From assembly GCA_000341795.1 (NCBI GenBank), contig AODO01000030.1, forward strand, positions 1 to 64,000: 64,000 nucleotides of DNA. Reading direction: 5' to 3'. The notes under the pieces are model-generated. The model was not told where the DNA came from and did not search any database. It worked only from the letters and a program-made list of their open reading frames with translations. Origin of the DNA: Rhodococcus triatomae BKS 15-14. Its GTDB lineage: Bacteria; Actinomycetota; Actinomycetes; Mycobacteriales; Mycobacteriaceae. Positions within the stretch are counted from its first letter, which is position 1. Every line of letters starts with the position of its first letter. This document shows positions 29,493 through 38,976 of the stretch, piece after piece. The position numbers and the translations under genes are program-made.

Positions 29493-29522
29493 AAGGTAGG
29501 CGCGTCAAGGGTGAACAGTCAA
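29493..29522 (-). promoter_or_regulatory. Promoter of the ilvBNC operon
   Basis: Minus strand: TTGACT (29522-29517), 18-bp spacer, TACCTT (29498-29493). The transcript start falls at the GTG of the leader peptide (29485). Confidence 0.75.
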
Positions 29523-29582
29523 CTTTCGTGAGCCCACTGTCCCAGAATGTGAGAGCGCCGGCTGCAATGCGAGGATGGTGGT

Positions 29583-30098
29583 GTGTCATCCCCATCGCAG
29601 CCCGTGCCACCGCCTCCATCCTCCCACACCGACGAACCGTCCCCGCAGACCATCCAGATCTCCAGCCTCGGCCTGCTCGGAGTACTGCTCCTGGCGTTCG
29701 GTCTGAGCTTCGTGATCTTCGCCAGCCCGCCCTGGGTCTCGGTGCTGTGGATCGTCCCGATCGGGGTCGCCTACTGGATGCTGCGGGTGCGCACCGTCGT
29801 GGACACCCGAGGCCTCCACGTACGCCGCGTGTTCGGCAGCGAGGTGATCGCCTGGGACGAGATCGAGGGCTTCCGCTTCCCCAAGCGGGCCGGATGGGCC
29901 CGCGCCCGGCTCACCGACGGCAGCGAGAAGTCCCTCCCGGTCGTCACTTTCGAGAAGCTCCCCCTGATCGCGGCGGCGAGCGGCGGACGCGTGACGGATC
30001 CGTACGCACTCTCCGCCCGGATCGAGCGGGAGCGCCGTGAACAGGAACGGGCCGAGGCCGACGCCGATCAGCGCGACTCGGATCAGAGCCCCGAGTAA
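29583..30098 (+). CDS. Cfp6-like membrane protein with bacterial PH domain
   Basis: A 171-residue protein: proline-rich N-terminus, two transmembrane segments (about residues 29-65, LGLLGVLLLAFGLSFVIF and VSVLWIVPIGVAYWML), then a bacterial PH-like domain (VVDTRGLHVRRVFGSEVIAWDEIEGF). It ends in a charged tail (ARIERERREQERAEADAD). This is the Cfp6/Rv3004 family of unknown role. It starts with GTG at 29583 and is divergent from ilvB, in the place Rv3004 occupies next to ilvB1. Confidence 0.88.
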   Translation: MSSPSQPVPPPPSSHTDEPSPQTIQISSLGLLGVLLLAFGLSFVIFASPPWVSVLWIVPIGVAYWMLRVRTVVDTRGLHVRRVFGSEVIAWDEIEGFRFPKRAGWARARLTDGSEKSLPVVTFEKLPLIAAASGGRVTDPYALSARIERERREQERAEADADQRDSDQSPE

Positions 30099-30106
30099 CA
30101 CGCGAG

Positions 30107-30112
30107 TACCGT
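30107..30112 (+). promoter_or_regulatory. Possible -10 box for ilvD
   Basis: TACCGT between the Cfp6-like gene and ilvD. It would give a leader of roughly 165 nt with GC-rich inverted repeats (30137-30145 with 30155-30163; CGGGGTC/GACCCCG at 30163-30177). No -35 match and no branched-chain-rich leader peptide are visible. Confidence 0.4.
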
Positions 30113-30286
30113 TGAGGCAATTCCCGACGACGGTCGGGCGGTCGGTCGGCTCTGCCGGCCGCCGGGGTCGGACCCCGCACGATCGCCCGAAACAGCCCCG
30201 TCTGCCGGGTCCCCCGATTCACAGCGCACCCCGCCGACCCCAGCCCACCGGTCCGGCGGAGGCGCCCCGAGGAGTGAAGGACGCCC

Positions 30287-32128
30287 ATGCCCCCGCTGAG
30301 GTCACGCACCACCACCGTCGGACGCAACGCCGCCGGAGCCCGCTCGCTGTGGCGAGCCACCGGCATGACGGACTCCGACTTCGGCAAGCCGATCGTCGCG
30401 ATCGCGAACTCGTACACGCAGTTCGTCCCCGGGCACGTCCACCTCAAGAACGTCGGCGACATCGTCGCCGACGCGGTCCGCGCCGCCGGCGGCGTCCCGC
30501 GCGAGTTCCACACGATCGCCGTCGACGACGGCATCGCCATGGGACACGGCGGCATGCTCTACTCGCTGCCGAGCCGCGAGATCATCGCCGACTCCGTCGA
30601 ATACATGGTCAACGCGCACACCGCCGACGCGCTGGTCTGCATCTCCAACTGCGACAAGATCACTCCCGGCATGCTCAATGCCGCGATGCGGCTCAACATC
30701 CCGACGGTGTTCGTCTCCGGCGGACCGATGGAGGCGGGCAAGGCCGTCGTCGTCGGCGGTGTCGCACAGGCGCCCACCGACCTGATCACGGCGATCTCCG
30801 CGTCCGCCAACGACTCGGTCTCCGACGAGGGCCTCGACGAGGTCGAGCGCAGTGCCTGCCCGACGTGTGGATCCTGCTCCGGCATGTTCACCGCGAACTC
30901 GATGAACTGCCTCACCGAGGCGCTCGGACTGTCGCTGCCCGGCAACGGCTCCACGCTCGCCACCCACGAGGCCCGCCGCGCCCTGTTCAGCAGGGCGGGC
31001 ACCACGGTCGTCGAGGCCGCGCTGCGCTGGTACCGCGACGAGGACGAGTCGGTCCTTCCGCGGAACATCGCCTCTCCCAAGGCGTTCGAGAACGCGATGG
31101 CCCTCGACGTGGCGATGGGCGGGTCCACCAACACGGTGCTGCACACCCTCGCCGCGGCACAGGAAGGCGAGGTCGACTTCGACCTGACCACCATCGACGC
31201 GATCAGCCGCCGGGTGCCGTGTCTGTCCAAGGTCTCCCCCAACTCGGACTACCACATGGAGGACGTGCACCGCGCCGGCGGCATCCCCGCGATCCTCGGC
31301 GAACTGCGCCGCGCCGGGCTGCTGCACACCGACGTGTCCACGGTTCACACCGCGAACTTCGACGAATGGCTCGACACCTGGGACATCCGCTCCGGCAAGG
31401 CCTCCGACGAGGCGGTCGAACTGTTCCACGCGGCCCCCGGCGGCGTCCGCACGACCGAGCCGTTCTCCACGAACAACCGCTGGAGCGCTCTCGACACCGA
31501 CGCCGCAGGCGGATGCATCCGTGACATCGAACACGCCTACACCGTCGAGGGCGGCCTGTGTGTCCTGCGCGGCAACATCGCCGTCGACGGCGCGATCCTC
31601 AAGACCGCGGGCATCGACGAGGACCTCTTCTCCTTCGAGGGACCGGCAGTGGTCGTCGAGTCACAGGAGGAGGCGGTCTCGGTGATCCTGCAGAAGCAGA
31701 TCAAGCCGGGCGACGTGATCGTGGTCCGCTACGAGGGCCCGAAGGGCGGCCCGGGAATGCAGGAGATGCTGCACCCGACCGCCTTCCTCAAGGGCGCCGG
31801 GCTCGGCAAGGTGTGTGCGCTGATCACGGACGGCCGCTTCTCGGGCGGCACGTCGGGTCTGTCGATCGGGCACATCTCGCCCGAGGCCGCCGCCGGCGGC
31901 GTGATCGGTCTGGTCGAGAACGGTGACCGGATCCGCATCGACGTCGCCACCCGCGCGCTCGAGGTGCTGGTCGACGACGAGGTGCTCGCCGAGCGCCGCG
32001 CCAAGATGGAGGCCCGCGAGCGTCCGTGGCAGCCGGTCGACCGCCAGCGCACCGTCACCACCGCGCTGCGCGCCTACGCCGCCCTCGCAACCTCCGCCGA
32101 CAAGGGTGCCGTCCGGCACGTGCCGTGA
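30287..32128 (+). CDS. ilvD: Dihydroxy-acid dehydratase
   Basis: Fe-S enzyme that dehydrates the dihydroxy acids to the 2-oxo acids of valine and isoleucine. The 613-residue protein has the cluster cysteines in [15 protein letters not shown] and [19 protein letters not shown], and the C-terminal [21 protein letters not shown]. Type II DHADs of Actinobacteria of this kind often carry [2Fe-2S]. ATG at 30287 with AAGGA upstream. It is encoded apart from ilvBNC, behind its own structured leader, and ends at the hairpin at 32134. Confidence 0.96.
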   Translation: MPPLRSRTTTVGRNAAGARSLWRATGMTDSDFGKPIVAIANSYTQFVPGHVHLKNVGDIVADAVRAAGGVPREFHTIAVDDGIAMGHGGMLYSLPSREIIADSVEYMVNAHTADALVCISNCDKITPGMLNAAMRLNIPTVFVSGGPMEAGKAVVVGGVAQAPTDLITAISASANDSVSDEGLDEVERSACPTCGSCSGMFTANSMNCLTEALGLSLPGNGSTLATHEARRALFSRAGTTVVEAALRWYRDEDESVLPRNIASPKAFENAMALDVAMGGSTNTVLHTLAAAQEGEVDFDLTTIDAISRRVPCLSKVSPNSDYHMEDVHRAGGIPAILGELRRAGLLHTDVSTVHTANFDEWLDTWDIRSGKASDEAVELFHAAPGGVRTTEPFSTNNRWSALDTDAAGGCIRDIEHAYTVEGGLCVLRGNIAVDGAILKTAGIDEDLFSFEGPAVVVESQEEAVSVILQKQIKPGDVIVVRYEGPKGGPGMQEMLHPTAFLKGAGLGKVCALITDGRFSGGTSGLSIGHISPEAAAGGVIGLVENGDRIRIDVATRALEVLVDDEVLAERRAKMEARERPWQPVDRQRTVTTALRAYAALATSADKGAVRHVP

Positions 32129-32133
32129 CGGCC

Positions 32134-32175
32134 GGGGTGCACTCGCGGACGCTCCGACGTCCGCGAGTGCACCCC
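32134..32175. terminator. Terminator between ilvD and the GntR gene
   Basis: A perfect 17-bp stem (32134-32150 with 32159-32175), 8-nt loop, between convergent genes. No T-run; suits both strands. Confidence 0.8.
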
Positions 32176-32189
32176 CGGCAGGCGTCGGA

Positions 32190-32921
32190 TCACCGTCTGC
32201 GGAGGGTCACCCGGTAGGTGTAGTGCTCGGGCAGGAAGTAGCTGATCGCGAGTTCGGTCGGCTCGTCGAGTTCGTTCGAGTACAGCCGGTCCACCCTCAG
32301 CATCGGGTGCCCGAGCGCGCAACCGACCGCGGACGCGGCGGCCTCCGGCGCCGGTGCGACGGTGATCGACTGGTCGGCCTGGACGATCGGCATCGTCAGA
32401 TGCGGCTCGATCAGCCCGATCATCGTGTGGGTGCTCGACGCGCCCGCGGCCAGTTCGGGGGCGTCGGCCACGGCCTTGCCGACCGTCTCGGGTAGGTGGA
32501 CGGTCGTGTACACGAACGGGACGGCGTCGTGCAGGCGCCGGAACGAGACCGTGTAGAGCAGATCGGTGTCCAGCCGCAGACGGCTCGCCGCCTCGATGTC
32601 GACCTGCCGCCTGGGCGGCGTGACGATCTCCATCGTCGTGTCCGTGGACAGGTTCATGAGGTCCTCGATGGAGCCCAGCTGCCGCAGGTAGCGACCGGTG
32701 GCGTCGCTGGCGAACGTGCCCCGCCCCGGGACCCGGTGGACGATGCCCTCGGCCACGAGGTCGTGGAACGCCCGGCGAACGGTCTGCCTGCTGACGCCGT
32801 GTTCGACGGCCAGTTCGGCCTCGGTCGGCAGTCGGACTCCGCCGCGGTAGACGCCGTCGGCGATCTCGCGACGGAGCCGGTTCGCGAGCATCCGATAGGC
32901 CGGTTCACCCGGAACTTCCAC
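32190..32921 (-). CDS. GntR-family regulator with UTRA domain
   Basis: A 243-residue HutC/FarR-type regulator. The winged helix spans about residues 10-75 (ANRLRREIADGVYRGGVRLP, ELAVEHGVSRQTVRRAFHDL, GRGTF) and the UTRA effector domain about 95-240, with FRRLHDAVPFVYTTVHLPE and DRLYSNELDEPTELAISYFLPEHY split over its length. The effector is not predictable; UTRA domains bind sugars, amino acids or fatty acids. The GTG at 32921 is chosen because GGAGG lies 5 nt upstream; a GTG at 32933 is also possible. No obvious target operon adjoins it apart from ilvD and the DoxX gene. Confidence 0.88.
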   Translation of the reverse strand: MEVPGEPAYRMLANRLRREIADGVYRGGVRLPTEAELAVEHGVSRQTVRRAFHDLVAEGIVHRVPGRGTFASDATGRYLRQLGSIEDLMNLSTDTTMEIVTPPRRQVDIEAASRLRLDTDLLYTVSFRRLHDAVPFVYTTVHLPETVGKAVADAPELAAGASSTHTMIGLIEPHLTMPIVQADQSITVAPAPEAAASAVGCALGHPMLRVDRLYSNELDEPTELAISYFLPEHYTYRVTLRRR

Positions 32922-32997
32922 GCCCGCCTCCACGTCGTGCCGATTTGTACGGCCATTATGTCGACGGACGCGACCCCCCGTCAACGCGGGGCCGACC

Positions 32998-33798
32998 TCA
33001 GGCGAAGGGGTTCGCTCCGTTGAGGAAGATCCACAGGCACACGCCGCCGGCCACGCCGAGCAGGAGCACGACGAACGACCCGACGTACGGACGCGTCGCC
33101 CACCGGCGCCTGCCCTCGACGGACAGTCGTCCCGGACCGGTCAGTGCGATGGCCACGAGCACACCGGCGAGCAGCAGCTCCAGTTCCGGCCCGTCCGGCG
33201 CAAACCACTGCAGCCCCGGATCGGCCGCCTGCCGGACGCACCACGCATTGATCAGGACGGCGAGCAGGCCCGCCGCGGCGAACGGGGTCGCCAGCCCGAG
33301 AATCAGCAGAGCGCCCGCGACGACCTCACCGATCGCGCCGGCGAGCGCCAGGATCGCGGCCTGTTCGAAGCCCGCGTCGGCGAGGAACGACTCGAGACCG
33401 TCGAGGCCCGGCCCGCCCCAGATTCCGAGCAGCTTCTGCAGCCCGTGCGCCAACGCCACCGCTCCGACCGCGACCCGCAGCACGAGGAGACCGAGATCGA
33501 GGGTGCCGCGCGGGGTCGTGGGGGGCGCGGTGGGCGTGACGGTGGCGGGCGGCGCGGTGGACGCGGCGAGCGTGGCCGCGAGGTCCCGGTCGTACGAATC
33601 CGCCGTCCGCAACTCCTCCGTGGGATGCAGTCCGGACGTCGACGAATCGATGCCGCCGTACGTCGGGATCTGCTCGGTCGGCATGAACCCGAGCTCGTCG
33701 TCGGTGGTGGGAATCCGTCCCGACTGCGCGTCGTGGCGGCTGGGCATCGACGGGCCGAGGCCCTCGGCTTCCGGGTTCTGTCGCGGGTTGTCGGTCAC
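32998..33798 (-). CDS. DoxX-family membrane protein
   Basis: A 266-residue protein: a long soluble N-terminus (about 95 residues, rich in Pro/Thr/Ser) followed by four or five transmembrane segments with the DoxX signature LDLGLLVLRVAVGAVALAHG and GLATPFAAAGLLAVLINAW. In M. tuberculosis the related Rv3005c protein acts with SodA and SseA in oxidative stress; that role is only a possibility here. The GTG at 33798 is preferred over an ATG at 33819 because TACGCT lies 7 nt upstream and matches the leaderless pattern seen elsewhere. Divergent from the LppZ-like gene. Confidence 0.85.
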   Translation of the reverse strand: MTDNPRQNPEAEGLGPSMPSRHDAQSGRIPTTDDELGFMPTEQIPTYGGIDSSTSGLHPTEELRTADSYDRDLAATLAASTAPPATVTPTAPPTTPRGTLDLGLLVLRVAVGAVALAHGLQKLLGIWGGPGLDGLESFLADAGFEQAAILALAGAIGEVVAGALLILGLATPFAAAGLLAVLINAWCVRQAADPGLQWFAPDGPELELLLAGVLVAIALTGPGRLSVEGRRRWATRPYVGSFVVLLLGVAGGVCLWIFLNGANPFA

Positions 33799-33805
33799 GC
33801 GACCC

Positions 33806-33811
33806 AGCGTA
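33806..33811 (-). promoter_or_regulatory. -10 box of the DoxX-family gene
   Basis: TACGCT on the minus strand, 7 nt before the GTG at 33798; leaderless transcript predicted. Confidence 0.5.
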
Positions 33812-33862
33812 TGTTGCATCGGCTACGGACCACCGGTGCGGCGCGCGGCGCGTCCGTTGTCG

Positions 33863-33868
33863 TACGGT
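33863..33868 (+). promoter_or_regulatory. -10 box of the LppZ-like gene
   Basis: TACGGT, 6 nt before the ATG at 33875; leaderless transcript predicted. Confidence 0.5.
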
Positions 33869-33874
33869 TCGACC

Positions 33875-35011
33875 ATGGCGATCAATCGTGCGGCGCACCG
33901 CACCGCGGTGCTGTCCACGCTCGCCCTCACCGTGCTGACCGGCTGCGCCCGGTTCGACGACACCGCATCGACCCCGTTCACGCCGGTCCCCACCTTCTCG
34001 GCCGGGGAGGTCCAACCGCGCGAACCGGGCGCGCCGAGCACGCCGACCCCGCCGCCGAGCGGAACCCCCGGCGTGGAGCTGCCCTGCGTCGACCCCGATC
34101 CTGCAGTGGTCGCGACCTGTCTCGACGTCACCGGCGGGCTCACCGTCCTGCCCGGCGGACAGTCCGCGCTGGTCACCGAGCGCCGCACCGGGCGGATCGT
34201 CCAGGTCGCGCCCGGGATGCCGACGCAGGAGATCGCCCGCATCGGTGTCGACGGCTCCGGCGACGGCGGCCTGCTCGACGTCGCGCTGTCCCCCACCTAC
34301 ACCGAGGACAACCTGCTCTACGCGTACATCACGACAGCCACCGACAACCGGGTCGTGAGGATCGCTCCCGGTGACACGCCCAAGGACGTCCTGACCGGGA
34401 TTCCGCGGGGGGCGAGCGGCAACGCGGGCGCGCTGACGTTCACCGGGCCGGGCGAGTTGACCGTCGTCACGAGCGACACGGGAGATCCGGCGGCGGCAAC
34501 CGATCCGGGCTCCCTGGCAGGCAAGGCGCTTCGGGTCACCGCGCTCGCCCCGGCACCCGTGCAGCCTCGGCCGCAGGTCGTGCTGTCCGGGATCGGCACC
34601 GCGGGCGACGTGTGCGTCAACCCGGCCGGGGGCGTCTGGGTGACCGACCGGACCGTGCTCGAGGACCGGTTGCAGCGGGTCGCCCCCGACGGCGCCACCG
34701 GCACCCCCGTGTGGACCTGGCCCGACCGCCCCGGAGTGGCGGGCTGTTCGGCCATCGACGGCGGCGTCGCCGTGTCGCTCACCGACGGCCGCGCGCTCGC
34801 GGTCCTGCCCGTCGATTCGCGCACGGGCGCCGCGCAGGCGGCACCCGGCCTCGTCGCGCAGGACACCTACGGCAGGCTCGGCGGCACAGACCTCGGGTCC
34901 GACGGCCTGGTCTGGGTGTCCACGGTGAACAAGTCCGGCGACCAACCGGGCCCCACCGACGACCGGGTCGTCCGGATCCCGGCGCCGCGCGGCGGCGGAG
35001 GATTCGACTGA
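33875..35011 (+). CDS. LppZ-like lipoprotein, PQQ/glucose-sorbosone dehydrogenase fold
   Basis: A 378-residue lipoprotein: signal with lipobox LTGC (lipid-bearing Cys24), a Pro/Thr linker to about residue 65, then a six-bladed beta-propeller of the glucose/sorbosone dehydrogenase family (GGLTVLPGGQSALVTERRTG, GDGGLLDVALSP). Position next to the DoxX gene matches Rv3006 (lppZ). The quinone-binding residues of true sugar dehydrogenases cannot be confirmed; many lipoprotein relatives have lost catalysis. It probably sits on the outer face of the membrane. The ATG at 33875 is 6 nt after TACGGT. Confidence 0.85.
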   Translation: MAINRAAHRTAVLSTLALTVLTGCARFDDTASTPFTPVPTFSAGEVQPREPGAPSTPTPPPSGTPGVELPCVDPDPAVVATCLDVTGGLTVLPGGQSALVTERRTGRIVQVAPGMPTQEIARIGVDGSGDGGLLDVALSPTYTEDNLLYAYITTATDNRVVRIAPGDTPKDVLTGIPRGASGNAGALTFTGPGELTVVTSDTGDPAAATDPGSLAGKALRVTALAPAPVQPRPQVVLSGIGTAGDVCVNPAGGVWVTDRTVLEDRLQRVAPDGATGTPVWTWPDRPGVAGCSAIDGGVAVSLTDGRALAVLPVDSRTGAAQAAPGLVAQDTYGRLGGTDLGSDGLVWVSTVNKSGDQPGPTDDRVVRIPAPRGGGGFD

Positions 35012-35036
35012 CCGCGGCAGGCGCGGGCACGCCCGG

Positions 35037-36230
35037 TCAGCGGACCGGTGCCGCCTTCCGTCCGATCAGCGACGCCGCCGTCGGAAGTGCGAGCACGGTG
35101 ATCGCTCCCGCGGCGACGAGAATCGACGCGTTCTCCGTCGTCATCTGCCCGGCGTCGACAGCGACGCCGGTCACCGCCACGATCAAGGGGAGCGCGGTCG
35201 CGGAGTAGAGCGCGACCTGCGTCCGCTCTCGGATCGTCGGCGGCGGTGCAAGGCCGTCTGGTCCACGGTCGAACTTCTCCGCCAGGAACACCGGGAGTCC
35301 GCGCACCAGCACGATCAGCACGACGAAGGTGACGAGCACCCCGGGGCTGGCGATCACGGCCGACACGTCGATCGCCATCCCGGAGGTGACGAAGAAGACC
35401 GGGATCAGCAGACCGAAGGCGAGTCCGTCGAGCTTGGACTCGAGACGCTCGTCGCCACCCGGGAACGCCCGTCGCAGAATGAAACCCGCTGCGAATGCGG
35501 CAAGGATCGCGTCGACTTCGAAGAGAGCCGCGAGGGCGCCGAGGCTGACCAGCAGCAGGATCGTCAGCCGGACGGTGGTCTGCGCCGTCGTCTCCGATCC
35601 GAGGCGGATGACGGTGAGCAGCCGGGATCCCTCCCGTTGCAGCCTCGCCGGGATGAACGCGACCCCGACGGCCGCCGTTGCGAATCCCGCCAGCACGATC
35701 AACGATCCGATCGTCCCCCGGGAACCGAGAAGCACCGCCATCGCGACGACCGGACCGAGTTCACCGATCGCGCCGTGGTTCAACACCGTTCGGCCGATTC
35801 TCGTCGCGATCATCCCGCTGTCCTTGAGGATCGGCAGCAGGGTGCCCAGTGCCGTCGAGGTCAGTGCGATCGCGACGGCGATCTCGGCGTTGATCGCACC
35901 CGTCACGCCGAGCAGACCGATCACCGCGAACGCGAGCGCGAGGCAGATCACCCAGGTGACGAGTGCGCGGCGGCCGCCGCGACCGGTGAGCTCGTCGGTG
36001 TCGATCTCGTAACCGGCGAGCAGGAACAGCATGCCGAGGCCGAGCTCCCGCAGCAGCCCGATCTCCGATCCCGTCACCGCGAGATCGAGCGCGTAGGGAC
36101 CGATGATCGTGCCCAGGACGAGCAGCAGGACCACCTCGGGGACGAGCCTGCGTGTCACGAGCCCGGCGATCAGCGGGGCGATCACCGCGCACAGGGCTAT
36201 CCAGAACAGGGACGCTCCGACCGAAGGCAT
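35037..36230 (-). CDS. CPA2-family cation/proton antiporter
   Basis: A 397-residue membrane protein with 11-12 predicted helices and no regulatory TrkA-N domain. It begins LFWIALCAVIAPLIAGLV, includes VPEVVLLLVLGTIIGP (the CPA2 PE motif), LLAGYEIDTDEL and ALTSTALGTLLPIL, with FFVTSGMAIDVSAV near residue 285. Likely exchanges Na+ or K+ for protons. It starts with ATG at 36230 and a CATAAT box at 36237-36242 lies 6 nt upstream. Converges on the LppZ-like gene with 25 bp between stops; no counterpart between Rv3006 and Rv3009c is recalled. Confidence 0.88.
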   Translation of the reverse strand: MPSVGASLFWIALCAVIAPLIAGLVTRRLVPEVVLLLVLGTIIGPYALDLAVTGSEIGLLRELGLGMLFLLAGYEIDTDELTGRGGRRALVTWVICLALAFAVIGLLGVTGAINAEIAVAIALTSTALGTLLPILKDSGMIATRIGRTVLNHGAIGELGPVVAMAVLLGSRGTIGSLIVLAGFATAAVGVAFIPARLQREGSRLLTVIRLGSETTAQTTVRLTILLLVSLGALAALFEVDAILAAFAAGFILRRAFPGGDERLESKLDGLAFGLLIPVFFVTSGMAIDVSAVIASPGVLVTFVVLIVLVRGLPVFLAEKFDRGPDGLAPPPTIRERTQVALYSATALPLIVAVTGVAVDAGQMTTENASILVAAGAITVLALPTAASLIGRKAAPVR

Positions 36231-36236
36231 TCCCGA

Positions 36237-36242
36237 ATTATG
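36237..36242 (-). promoter_or_regulatory. -10 box of the CPA2 antiporter gene
   Basis: CATAAT on the minus strand, 6 nt before the ATG at 36230; leaderless transcript predicted. Confidence 0.4.
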
Positions 36243-36291
36243 TCCTGGCCGCGTGCACGGTCCCGGTCACCCCGCGCGTGGGCGCGGTCGG

Positions 36292-37803
36292 CTACGAGCA
36301 GGCCTCGATGACCAGTTCCTTGACTCGCGCGGGGTCCGCCTGACCCTTGGTGGCCTTCATCACCGCGCCGACGATCGCGCCCGCGGCCTGCACCTTGCCG
36401 CTCCGGATCTTCTCCGCCACATCGGGATTCGCCGCGAGGGCGTCGTCGACGGCGGCCTTGATCAGGGTGTCGTCGCGGACGACGACCAGTTCGGGGTGCG
36501 CGGCGACGACCTGCTCGGGATCGCCCTCGCCTGCGAGGACGTGGTCGACGACCTGCCGGGCCACCTTGTTGTTGAGGGTGCCGCTGTCGATCAGAGCGAT
36601 CACCTGCGCCACCTGCGCCGGGGTGATCGGCAGCTCGGCGAGTTCGACACCGCGCGTGTTGGCCTGCTGCGTCAGGTACGACACCCACCAGGACCGCGCC
36701 GCGTCGGCGGGCGCCCCCGCCTCGGTGGTCGCGATGACGAGATCGAGCGCGCCCGCGTTGACGAGATCGCGCATCACCTCGTCGGACACACCCCACTCGG
36801 CCTGGATACGAGCACGGCGCAGCCACGGCAGCTCGGGGAGGGTTCCGCGCAGCTGCTCGACCCACGCGGCGTCCGGGGCGACCGGCTCGAGGTCGGGCTC
36901 CGGGAAGTAGCGGTAGTCCTCGGCCGTCTCCTTGCGGCGGCCGGCGGACGTGGTGCCGTCGGCCTCCTGGAAGTGCCGGGTCTCCTGGATCACCTCGCCG
37001 CCCGAGACGAGGACCGCCGCCTGGCGTCGCATCTCGTAGCGAACCGCCACCTCGACGGACTTGAGCGAGTTGACGTTCTTGGTCTCGGTGCGAGTGCCGA
37101 ACTCCGGTGCGCCGATCGGCATCAGGGAGATGTTGGCGTCGCACCGCATCGAACCCTGGTCCATCCGGACGTCGGAGACGTCGAGCGCCTTGAGCAGGTC
37201 CCGCAGCGCGGTGACGTACGCGCGGGCGACCTCGGGGGCACGCTCACCGGCACCGGTGATCGGCTTGGTGACGATCTCGACGAGCGGCACCCCGGCCCGG
37301 TTGTAGTCGAGCAGAGAATGGCTGGCACCGTGGATACGCCCGGTGGCACCACCGACGTGCAGCGACTTGCCGGTGTCCTCCTCCATGTGGGCGCGCTCGA
37401 TCTCGACCCGCCAGGTCGTGCCGTCGTCGAGGACGACGTCGAGGTGACCGTCGGTGGCGATCGGCTCGTCGTACTGCGAGATCTGGTAGTTCTTCGGCTG
37501 GTCCGGGTAGAAGTAGTTCTTCCGGGCGAACCGGCCCCACGGGGTGATCGAGCAGTTCAGCGCCAGACCGATGCGGATCGCCGACTCGACCGCCTTCTCG
37601 TTGACGACGGGCAGCGACCCGGGCAGACCCAGGCACACGGGGCACACCTGGGTGTTGGGCTCCGCACCGAACACCGTCGGGCAACCGCAGAACATCTTGG
37701 TCGCGGTGTGCAGTTCGACGTGCACCTCCATGCCCATCACGGGCTCGAACGTCGCGAGCACGTCGTCGTAGGCGAGCAGGTCATCTGACATGGCGGCAGT
37801 CAT
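36292..37803 (-). CDS. gatB: Asp/Glu-tRNA(Asn/Gln) amidotransferase subunit B
   Basis: tRNA-binding kinase subunit of GatCAB: phosphorylates and amidates Glu on tRNA-Gln. The 503-residue protein has the N-terminal [19 protein letters not shown] with Zn-ligand cysteines ([13 protein letters not shown]), the catalytic [17 protein letters not shown], and the C-terminal YqeY-like tRNA domain. The ATG at 37803 is 7 nt after TAAACT (37811-37816); an ATG 12 nt later is an alternative. In mycobacteria it lies in line with pfkA, gatA and gatC; here gatAC is 10 kb away. Confidence 0.97.
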   Translation of the reverse strand: MTAAMSDDLLAYDDVLATFEPVMGMEVHVELHTATKMFCGCPTVFGAEPNTQVCPVCLGLPGSLPVVNEKAVESAIRIGLALNCSITPWGRFARKNYFYPDQPKNYQISQYDEPIATDGHLDVVLDDGTTWRVEIERAHMEEDTGKSLHVGGATGRIHGASHSLLDYNRAGVPLVEIVTKPITGAGERAPEVARAYVTALRDLLKALDVSDVRMDQGSMRCDANISLMPIGAPEFGTRTETKNVNSLKSVEVAVRYEMRRQAAVLVSGGEVIQETRHFQEADGTTSAGRRKETAEDYRYFPEPDLEPVAPDAAWVEQLRGTLPELPWLRRARIQAEWGVSDEVMRDLVNAGALDLVIATTEAGAPADAARSWWVSYLTQQANTRGVELAELPITPAQVAQVIALIDSGTLNNKVARQVVDHVLAGEGDPEQVVAAHPELVVVRDDTLIKAAVDDALAANPDVAEKIRSGKVQAAGAIVGAVMKATKGQADPARVKELVIEACS

Positions 37804-37810
37804 GGACCCG

Positions 37811-37816
37811 AGTTTA
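37811..37816 (-). promoter_or_regulatory. -10 box of gatB
   Basis: TAAACT on the minus strand, 7 nt before the ATG at 37803. It means gatB need not depend on upstream pfkA transcription. Confidence 0.6.
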
Positions 37817-37873
37817 TTCGCCCCTGTTCGTGACACACGACCCGCATCCGCGCACACCCGCCGAGGGTCGCGA

Positions 37874-38905
37874 TCAGCCGAAGATGACCCGCATCTCCTG
37901 GTATCGCTCCACCGGGACCGTCTTGTGGTCGGCGAGCGCCTCGTCGAAATGCACCGAGACGATGTCGGTGCCGTGCAGCGCGACCATGTTGCCCCACTCC
38001 TGCCTGTCCACGAGATCGGTGACGGCCATCCCGAGCCGGGTCGCCAGGACCCGGTCGAACGCGGTCGGGACCCCGCCGCGCTGGATGTGACCGAGCACCG
38101 TCGCGCGCGTCTCGATCCCGGTCCGCTCCTCGATCATCGGCGCGAGCACCTCACCGATCCCACCGAGGCGGGGGCGGGCGAAACCGTCGAGTCCCTTCGT
38201 CGAATGGGCGTGCGTCATGTCCGGCAGGGTGAATCCCTCGGCGACGACGACCATCGGCGAGCGGCCGCGCTCGCGGACGCTGTTCACCCAGGCGCAGATC
38301 TGTTCGATGCTCTCCGGGAACTCCGGGACGAGGATCGCGTGCGCGCCGCCCGCGGTGCCCGAGTGCAGCGCGATCCAGCCGGCCCCACGACCCATCACCT
38401 CCAGCACCATGCACCGTTTGTGGGAGTTCCCGGTGGTGCGGAGCCGGTCGATCGCCTCGGTCGCCACTTCGACGGCGGTGTCGAACCCGAAGGTGTAGTC
38501 GGTCTGGTCGAGGTCGTTGTCGATGGTCTTGGGCACGCCGACGATGTGGATCCCCTCGTCGTGGAGTCGCTGCGACGCCGCCGCCGTCCCCTCGCCGCCG
38601 ATGGCGATCACGGCGTCGACGCCGAGACGCGCGAGGGTGCGGGAGATGTTCTCGGCGCCCCCGTTCGGCCCCTGGTACGGCCCGAACCTGCTGGTGCCGA
38701 GGATCGTTCCGCCCTGATGCGACAGTCCGCGGACGGTGGGGCGGTCGAGTTCCATGACATCGCCCTCGACCAGTCCGCGCCAGCCGTCCAGGAACCCGAC
38801 GAACTCCTGTCCGTGGACGGTCGTGCCCTTGAGGACCGCTCCGCGGATGACCGCGTTCAGACCCGGGCAGTCGCCGCCGCTGGTGAGAATCCCGACTCGC
38901 GTCAT
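37874..38905 (-). CDS. pfkA: 6-phosphofructokinase
   Basis: Phosphorylates fructose 6-phosphate to the 1,6-bisphosphate, the committed glycolytic step. The 343-residue protein starts [20 protein letters not shown], has GGEGTAAAS at the ATP/PPi-selecting loop (Gly rather than the Asp of PPi enzymes, so ATP use is expected), [20 protein letters not shown] with the catalytic Asp, [12 protein letters not shown] and [11 protein letters not shown] at 38905 follows AGGGG. Synteny with Rv3010c. Confidence 0.96.
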   Translation of the reverse strand: MTRVGILTSGGDCPGLNAVIRGAVLKGTTVHGQEFVGFLDGWRGLVEGDVMELDRPTVRGLSHQGGTILGTSRFGPYQGPNGGAENISRTLARLGVDAVIAIGGEGTAAASQRLHDEGIHIVGVPKTIDNDLDQTDYTFGFDTAVEVATEAIDRLRTTGNSHKRCMVLEVMGRGAGWIALHSGTAGGAHAILVPEFPESIEQICAWVNSVRERGRSPMVVVAEGFTLPDMTHAHSTKGLDGFARPRLGGIGEVLAPMIEERTGIETRATVLGHIQRGGVPTAFDRVLATRLGMAVTDLVDRQEWGNMVALHGTDIVSVHFDEALADHKTVPVERYQEMRVIFG

Positions 38906-38976
38906 CGACACCCCTGTCCACTGGATCCGGATTCGGGTCGGTCACCATAGTGCACCCCGCCCGGGGCCCCGGCATC

